Part shown: in pieces, positions 59,816-64,000 of the stretch
Numbering within the stretch: the stretch's first letter is position 1
Layout: the number at the start of each line of letters is the position of its first letter
Assembly (NCBI GenBank): GCA_021628825.1
Contig: JAJXRY010000001.1
Span: 992,001 to 1,056,000 of the forward strand
Length of the DNA stretch: 64,000 nucleotides
Direction: 5' to 3'
Source of the DNA: Lachnospiraceae bacterium
GTDB taxonomy: Bacteria; Bacillota; Clostridia; Lachnospirales; Lachnospiraceae
Notes under the pieces: model-generated
The model's input: the letters and a program-made list of their open reading frames with translations, nothing else
Databases searched by the model: none
Told to the model about the DNA's origin: nothing
Position numbers and translations under genes: made by a program

Positions 59816-59924
59816 ATAGCACCTCTTTTATTCCTTCGTGAAAATATTGGATGTGATAAAAAAATTAATAAAAAGATAAAAGGATATGTTAATCGATCAA
59901 CAATGAATTCATAAGTTATTATGT

Positions 59925-59953
59925 AAGATAACAGATTTGGTATCTCATGTCAA
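59925..59953 (-). promoter_or_regulatory. Strong sigma-A promoter of the type VII operon
   Basis: On the minus strand TTGACA (59948-59953), 17-bp spacer, TATCTT (59925-59930). The start of transcription would be near 59918, giving a leader of about 100 nt before the TTG start of essC. It is the only good promoter between essC and the hairpin at 60069. Confidence 0.7.
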
Positions 59954-60068
59954 GATGTTTTTTTAGTAAAAATTTTACAATTGTTTTATTTGATTCATTT
60001 CAATATTTGGTTATTATCACAATAACTTGTGGCTCACACTAACCTCAACCCGCGCATCCATGCGGAGC

Positions 60069-60118
60069 TTTTTGCTTTTATTAAGAAATTCCTACGGAAT
60101 TTCCTATAAAAGCAAAAA
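60069..60118. repeat. Large near-perfect hairpin (terminator or palindromic element)
   Basis: TTTTTGCTTTTAT (60069-60081) pairs with ATAAAAGCAAAAA (60106-60118), and inside GAAATTCC pairs with GGAATTTC, leaving small internal bulges. It lies after the stop of the FliD-like gene (60196) and ahead of the type VII promoter. A stem with T-rich arms like this would end transcription from the FliD-like gene. Confidence 0.7.
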
Positions 60119-60195
60119 TTCAGGCACACCCCTTTAAGATGCGCCTGAAATCTCTTATCCTATAATTATACAACGACTTAAACTCTTCCTGTAAC

Positions 60196-60928
60196 CTAGA
60201 AATAAGAATTAAAAAAATATTACCGGAAGCATAGGTGTTACTATAAGTTCCCTTCGTTGTATAGGTATTCGCCTTTGCTGCTTCCTGTGTTGCTGCAAAA
60301 TCAATAAAGGAAGACTGGGAAGATACGCGGGAAGCATAGGAATAACTTCCATTGAATAAATTCTTGATCGTGTTGGTATCTGCCTTCGCAAAAGCATCCT
60401 TGTCAAGGGTCAGTGTATCGTCCTTACCAATCGTAATACCTACCTGACTTAACAGCTTCTGATTGGACTCTGTCATATTCTTTAAGGTATCTACTCTCTT
60501 CATAATACTGTCAGAAGCAGACTTGGCAGAACCTTCAATCAGATTGTTATAATTGGTTACAAAACTGTCTACCGCTTTATAAATCTCATCCTGACTCTTA
60601 CTGAATACAGAATCCTTACCTGTATTCGTTAACTGATCTGCAGAACTCTTCAAACTCTCTGATGCCGTCTGGATCTGCTTCAAGGTCTCTGCAGAATCCC
60701 TGGATGTGGAGAGTGTTTTCTTCTTTTCATCTACAACAGAAGCGGCTTCCTTGCTGATCCTGTTGCCCTTGCCATAATAAGCCTTCATCAGCTTGCCATA
60801 ACTTCCATTCTTAATGCTCATGTAATCGGAAAGAAAATTTAAATTAGAATTTCCTGACATACTCTGAAACAAAAAAAGGAATAATTCTGCTTCATACCGG
60901 TATATCCCATGTTCAATCGTACTCCCAT
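60196..60928 (-). CDS. FliD-like coiled-coil protein, function uncertain
   Basis: About 243 residues. The start ATG at 60928 has AGGGA upstream: GVRLNMGYTGMKQNYSF. One T-run of seven near 60878 causes a break, then SGNSNLNFLSDYMSIKNGSY, GKLMKAYYGKGN, a long Ser/Asn/Lys-rich coiled region (DEIYKAVDSFVTNYNNLIEG, KRVDTLKNMTESNQKLLSQV, GITIGKDDTLTLDKDAFAKA). A second T-run break near 60225 hides the likely end, SGNIF-NSYF. The pattern 'GITIGKDDTLTLD' matches the FliD C-terminal domain. It lacks the full FliD length (400-plus). It may be a degenerate cap protein or an independent Lachnospiraceae surface protein. The adjacency to the type VII locus may be chance. Confidence 0.6.
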
Positions 60929-61092
60929 ATGACTTCCCTGCCTTTCCATATGCTAACTATATATTAGCAAAATAATCGGCAAAAATACAATCCGATTTAC
61001 GCAATTTATGTAAAAAAATTACGCAATATCTGATAGGCATACCTTTCCTCCGTATGTTATGCTTAACGAAACAGGAATGGAGAACTATCATC

Positions 61093-62356
61093 ATGCTGAA
61101 AAATACATCCTCATAGCAAGCACCTTAACATTCTTACAATTACACTGACTATCCTGCTCATAGTGAGCGGATGCCGTAAGGAGGAAACAGTCCCTATGCA
61201 AATACACGAAACTACGAGTCCAATATCTGAAGAGTCCGTTTCTACAGAAGCATCCTCACCCCAGCCATCAGCTGACAGTCTGGTTGTTTCCGATCTTCCC
61301 TCCCTGAAAGAACTCTATGCAGACTATTTCCAAATGGGTGTATGCATTAATCCGGTCACAGTTTCTGACAACCAGTATAAGGAGTTGATCTGTCATGAAT
61401 TTAACAGTGTTACCAACGAAAATAACCTTAAACCGGAAAATATCATCAGCAAATCGGCTACTCTTGCCGATCTGGAAGGAAACCGTGAACATATACAACT
61501 TGATTTCACCCGTGTAATACCGGAGCTTGATTTTGCTGTCCGGAATCACCTTAAGGTACGCGGACATACTCTCATCTGGCACAGCCAGACCCCGGACTGG
61601 ATCTTTTTATAAAAACTATGATCCATCGGGAGAGCCCGCAGACCGTGAACTGATGCTGAAACGTATGGAAAATTACATCCATGATGTATTTTCCTTTATA
61701 TCCACAAACTATCCCTGATCTTTTCTATGCATTCGATATTGCTAATGAATGCATTGATGATAACGGTGGTATGAGAGACTCCTTATGGCGTAAGACCATC
61801 GGGGACGACTACCTCAATTATGCATTTTCCTATGCGCGCACCTATGCCCCGGAAGAAATTCTGCTTTTTTATAATGACTATAATACTTATCAGCCAGCCA
61901 AACAGGCTGATATCATAAATCTGCTTTCCCCGGTTGCAGAAGCCGGAAATCTGGACGGAATTGGAATGCAGAGCCACCTCGATACCAACGTATCTCCTGC
62001 CAGGTTCACCTTTGCGGCACAGAAATATGCCGACGAGCTCCATGTTGTGATTCACATAACTGAACTGGATATTGTCCAGCCGGATGCAGGAAATCCTGAG
62101 AAAATACAGGGACTTTATTATAAAAAGATTCTTTGATGCACTGGTTGCGGCCAAAAAGAACGGAACTCCGATTGAAAGCGTCAGCGTATGGGGACTTACC
62201 GATGGCCTCTCCTGGAAATCCGATGACCATCCGTTGCTTTTCCACAGTGACCTGACTCCAAAGGATTGCTTTTATGAAATCACATCCGGTGAAGCTTATA
62301 CAGGAGCGGCTTCACCGGAAATAATGGCTTCAAGCTCCCGGAATGCCTGTTCATAA
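61093..62356 (+). CDS. GH10 endo-1,4-beta-xylanase lipoprotein
   Basis: About 415 residues over several frames. The start ATG 61093 reads, after correction, MLKKYILIASTLTF then TITLTILLIVSGCRKEE, a lipobox with lipidated Cys. A Ser/Glu linker follows, then the barrel: FNSVTNENNLKPENIISKSA, VRGHTLIWHSQTPDW, FDIANECIDDNG (Asn-Glu acid/base), then IGMQSHLDTNVSPARFTFAA and the nucleophile Glu in VVIHITELDIVQPD. The tail is VSVWGLTDGLSWKSDDHPLL. It is anchored outside the cell and cuts xylan. At least five breaks. Its 3' end overlaps the converging HAD gene by about 60 bp, so its true stop may be earlier. Confidence 0.87.
62285..62319. other. Perfect hairpin at the xylanase/HAD convergence
   Basis: TCCGGTGAAGC (62285-62295) and GCTTCACCGGA (62309-62319) form an 11-bp perfect stem. 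There is no U-tract on either strand, but it contains the HAD stop codon and likely helps end both transcripts. Confidence 0.5.
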
Positions 62357-62919
62357 CTTTCAAACCGGATCCCATGGAATCCAAGTTTCTTTGCGGCTTC
62401 CACATTCTCCTTGCGGTCATCAATAAAGACACATTCCTCTTCCTTCAGATCATATGTATCAAGAAGCGTCCGGTAAATATTCGGATCCGGCTTAATCATC
62501 TCTACATAGGAGGAAACAATCTGTCCGTTTACATACGGCATAAAGGTAAATTTTTCCTTGCTGTGCAGATCAAAATAGCTTGCCGGATAGTTCGTCAGAA
62601 GATAGGTATGATAACCTCTCTCCTGAAGCCCTTTCAGCCACTCTGCCGAATAGTCAAAGGCTTCCACAACATCCCGCTTTCCATTTGACATAAAATATGC
62701 AATATCCTGTGCATATTCCGGCGCATCCTCCTGCATATACTTCATGACTTCCTCTTCTTCAAAAAATCCACGGTCCAGCTCCTGCCACCATTTGCAATAG
62801 ATCGAAGCCTTAAGCAGTGGTTCAATTTTTTCTTCCGGAATCCCGATCTTACGCATGGCTTCTCCCGGCATAAACCGGATCAGTACACCACCAATATCAA
62901 AAATAACATTCTTAATCAT
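62296..62919 (-). CDS. HAD-IA family phosphatase (YihX-like)
   Basis: 207 residues, intact. Nucleophile motif KNVIFDIGGVLIRF at the N terminus; motif II YLLTNYPASYF; Lys in EMIKPDPNIYRTLL; acid motif ECVFIDDRKENVEAAKKLG. The cap between about 15 and 85 is helical. YihX-type enzymes remove phosphate from glucose-1-phosphate and related sugars. It follows the deacetylase by 12 bp, with AGGAG before the ATG, so an operon is likely. Confidence 0.88.
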   Translation of the reverse strand: MIKNVIFDIGGVLIRFMPGEAMRKIGIPEEKIEPLLKASIYCKWWQELDRGFFEEEEVMKYMQEDAPEYAQDIAYFMSNGKRDVVEAFDYSAEWLKGLQERGYHTYLLTNYPASYFDLHSKEKFTFMPYVNGQIVSSYVEMIKPDPNIYRTLLDTYDLKEEECVFIDDRKENVEAAKKLGFHGIRFESYEQAFRELEAIISGEAAPV

Positions 62920-62931
62920 CTTGTTTTTCTC

Positions 62932-63576
62932 CTAGTAATAATTCTCCCGTACTTCATCCACGCTCATATAAACCACATTATGCTCCGGTTTTACGCCGCT
63001 TTTTCTTAAAAAAATATCACGGATTGTCACAAACTCATAGCCCTGACGCTTTAATTCCGGAATCAGAATCTTAATTGTCTCTACCGTTTGAAAATTATCT
63101 GCCATGTCATGCAGCAGAATCATAAAACCGGGTCTTGCCACCTTAAGCAGCCGCTCTACCCTCTCCTTTGCACTGACTTCCGGCAGCCAGTCTTCACAGC
63201 CATAGCCACTGATAAAGGTAAGATCAATGAGATCATACATTTTCTGGTCGTAATCGATATAGGGCGGTCTGAAAAATTCCGGCTTCTCTCCCACAATCTT
63301 CTCAATACGGTCGGATGTTTCTTTTATCTCATCCACAATTTCCTGCTCACTCAGTTTCGGCATAGACGAATGCGTCTTTGAATGGTTCTCAATGGTACAT
63401 CCCATATCATGCGCTCTTTTTTCACAAGCGGCGCTGTCTCTTCCGTAATCTGCTGACCAATCAGGAAAAAAACTTGCAACTACCTGATTTTCTTCAAGGA
63501 CATCCAACACCCGGTCGGTAATTCCCACGGTCGGTCCATCATCAAATGTCAATGCGACTAACTTTTTCTCGCTCAT
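62932..63576 (-). CDS. Polysaccharide deacetylase family protein
   Basis: 214 residues, intact, NodB homology domain without signal peptide or anchor, so cytosolic or released otherwise. Motif 1 KLVALTFDDGPTVGITDRVL with the metal Asp; motif 2 TIENHSKTHSSMPKL, in which the two His sit four apart as in H-x3-H; motif 3 FFRPPYIDYDQK; motif 5 FMILLHDMADNFQ with the catalytic His. Motif 4 DW in YGCEDWLPE. Members deacetylate peptidoglycan, chitin oligomers or acetylxylan. Its neighbour GH10 makes acetylxylan a plausible substrate, though on the other strand. All key residues are present. Confidence 0.86.
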   Translation of the reverse strand: MSEKKLVALTFDDGPTVGITDRVLDVLEENQVVASFFPDWSADYGRDSAACEKRAHDMGCTIENHSKTHSSMPKLSEQEIVDEIKETSDRIEKIVGEKPEFFRPPYIDYDQKMYDLIDLTFISGYGCEDWLPEVSAKERVERLLKVARPGFMILLHDMADNFQTVETIKILIPELKRQGYEFVTIRDIFLRKSGVKPEHNVVYMSVDEVRENYY

Positions 63577-63624
63577 CCTGTCTCTGTCTCCTATTCCTTT
63601 TCCTCTTATAACAATTACAATCTG

Positions 63625-63999
63625 TCACACAAGCCTCTCCGTATGACGGCATAACGGATATCCCATGCAGCCCCAGAACTCACCGTATCTTCCGCTGCGC
63701 TTCTTCATGGGTTCTCCACATTCCGGACAAATTCTGATTGTACCGTTCCCCTTCGCAGACTTCTTTACACTTTCTTCTACCATAGGCCCCATTTTTTCGA
63801 AAATCTGCTGGTTCATCCGGCAGTCATTCAATGCCCTGTGTGCACCTTCCGTCGAAATTCCATAAAACTCTGCCAGATCGCCCAGCCGGTGATGGGAAAG
63901 CTCATGGATGCAAAGTCTTGCCAGCTTTAAGGTATCGATATAATCATTCGTAAGCGTCTGTCCAAAGAACCGCTCGCAATCCCTGTAAAGAAACTTCAT
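63625..63999 (-). CDS. DnaQ-like 3'-5' exonuclease with C-terminal topoisomerase-type zinc finger, truncated by the window edge
   Basis: 124 residues of the C-terminal part are visible; the gene continues past base 64000. The last exonuclease motif is HRALNDCRMNQQIFEKM (Exo III His-x4-Asp), preceded by LARLCIHELSHHRLGDLAEF, as in the epsilon-type DEDDh family. At the C terminus a zinc ribbon like those of bacterial topoisomerase I: RICPECGEPMKKRSGRYGEF with WGCMGYPLC, four Cys. This pairing is found in several Firmicute exonucleases. It is probably first in exonuclease-deacetylase-HAD (gap 48 bp). Confidence 0.78.
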   Translation of the reverse strand: MKFLYRDCERFFGQTLTNDYIDTLKLARLCIHELSHHRLGDLAEFYGISTEGAHRALNDCRMNQQIFEKMGPMVEESVKKSAKGNGTIRICPECGEPMKKRSGRYGEFWGCMGYPLCRHTERLV

Positions 64000-64000
64000 A

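Noticed and set aside
61268..61582. Minus-strand frame over the xylanase
   Set aside because: Shadow of the GH10 coding strand, without start signals.
1..64000. Prophage, integrative element or insertion sequence
   Set aside because: No integrase, transposase, capsid or relaxase motif was found; the only tRNA (26412-26482) has no flanking direct repeat I can see.

Overview
The window looks like a chromosomal piece of a gut-type Lachnospiraceae (Clostridia, Bacillota). The basis is gene content and style: a large single-chain PurL, a long M29 aminopeptidase, DegV, an LCP protein, ClpC under a YtrA-type GntR repressor, a FeoA-FeoB fusion with a Cys-rich partner, host or plant glycan hydrolases, and low to moderate GC with AGGAGG-type ribosome binding sites. 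I cannot name the genus. There is no rRNA, CRISPR array, transposase or phage module; one tRNA (Trp) is present.

A property of the data colours every call. About one frameshift per kb breaks genes on both strands, including ones expected to be essential (purL, purM, purD, clpC, radA, nrdD, feoB). Wherever I re-translated a break, the protein continued in another frame with normal family sequence, and most breaks sit on short homopolymers. I read this as indel errors of an uncorrected long-read assembly, not gene decay. I therefore annotate whole genes across the breaks and say where they lie.

Layout. 0.1-2.5 kb: an AT-rich type II restriction-modification operon (HTH-C5 methyltransferase, restriction enzyme, Vsr). 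2.7-8.8 kb: an ATC-hydrolase-like gene, an M20 peptidase behind a palindromic operator, a YjjG-like HAD phosphatase and a GH2 beta-galactosidase. 8.8-15.6 kb: a metal block (Cys-rich protein, FeoAB, a Fur/HD-GYP fusion, a ZIP transporter) interrupted by a fucosidase remnant, an EamA exporter and an esterase. 15.6-26.2 kb: beta-mannosidase, DegV, PurL, TetR and LacI regulators. 26.4-34.4 kb: tRNA-Trp, LCP, RadA, a GntR-ClpC operon, an SH3/transmembrane protein and a YvyF-like zinc protein. 34.4-42.6 kb: purE-purM-purN-purD, M29 aminopeptidase, pyrF-pyrE. 42.6-47.9 kb: NrdD with a fused redoxin and tandem NrdR boxes, a TPR lipoprotein and an rRNA m5C methyltransferase. 48-51 kb: an AT-rich peptidase-E-like gene and an S8 protease.

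51.1-59.8 kb holds the most interesting system: a compact type VII (Esx/WXG100) secretion locus read leftward from one strong promoter. Its order is FHA-EssC ATPase, YukD/EsaB-like ubiquitin fold, five small helical proteins (four with WXG-like turns), then a lipase-like protein whose helical region is at the C terminus, i.e. a reverse-architecture effector candidate. No EsaA, EssA or EssB is present here. An AraC regulator converges on the effector with no gap. The right end (60-64 kb) carries a FliD-like coiled-coil protein, a GH10 xylanase lipoprotein, a HAD phosphatase, a polysaccharide deacetylase and a DnaQ-like exonuclease cut by the window edge.
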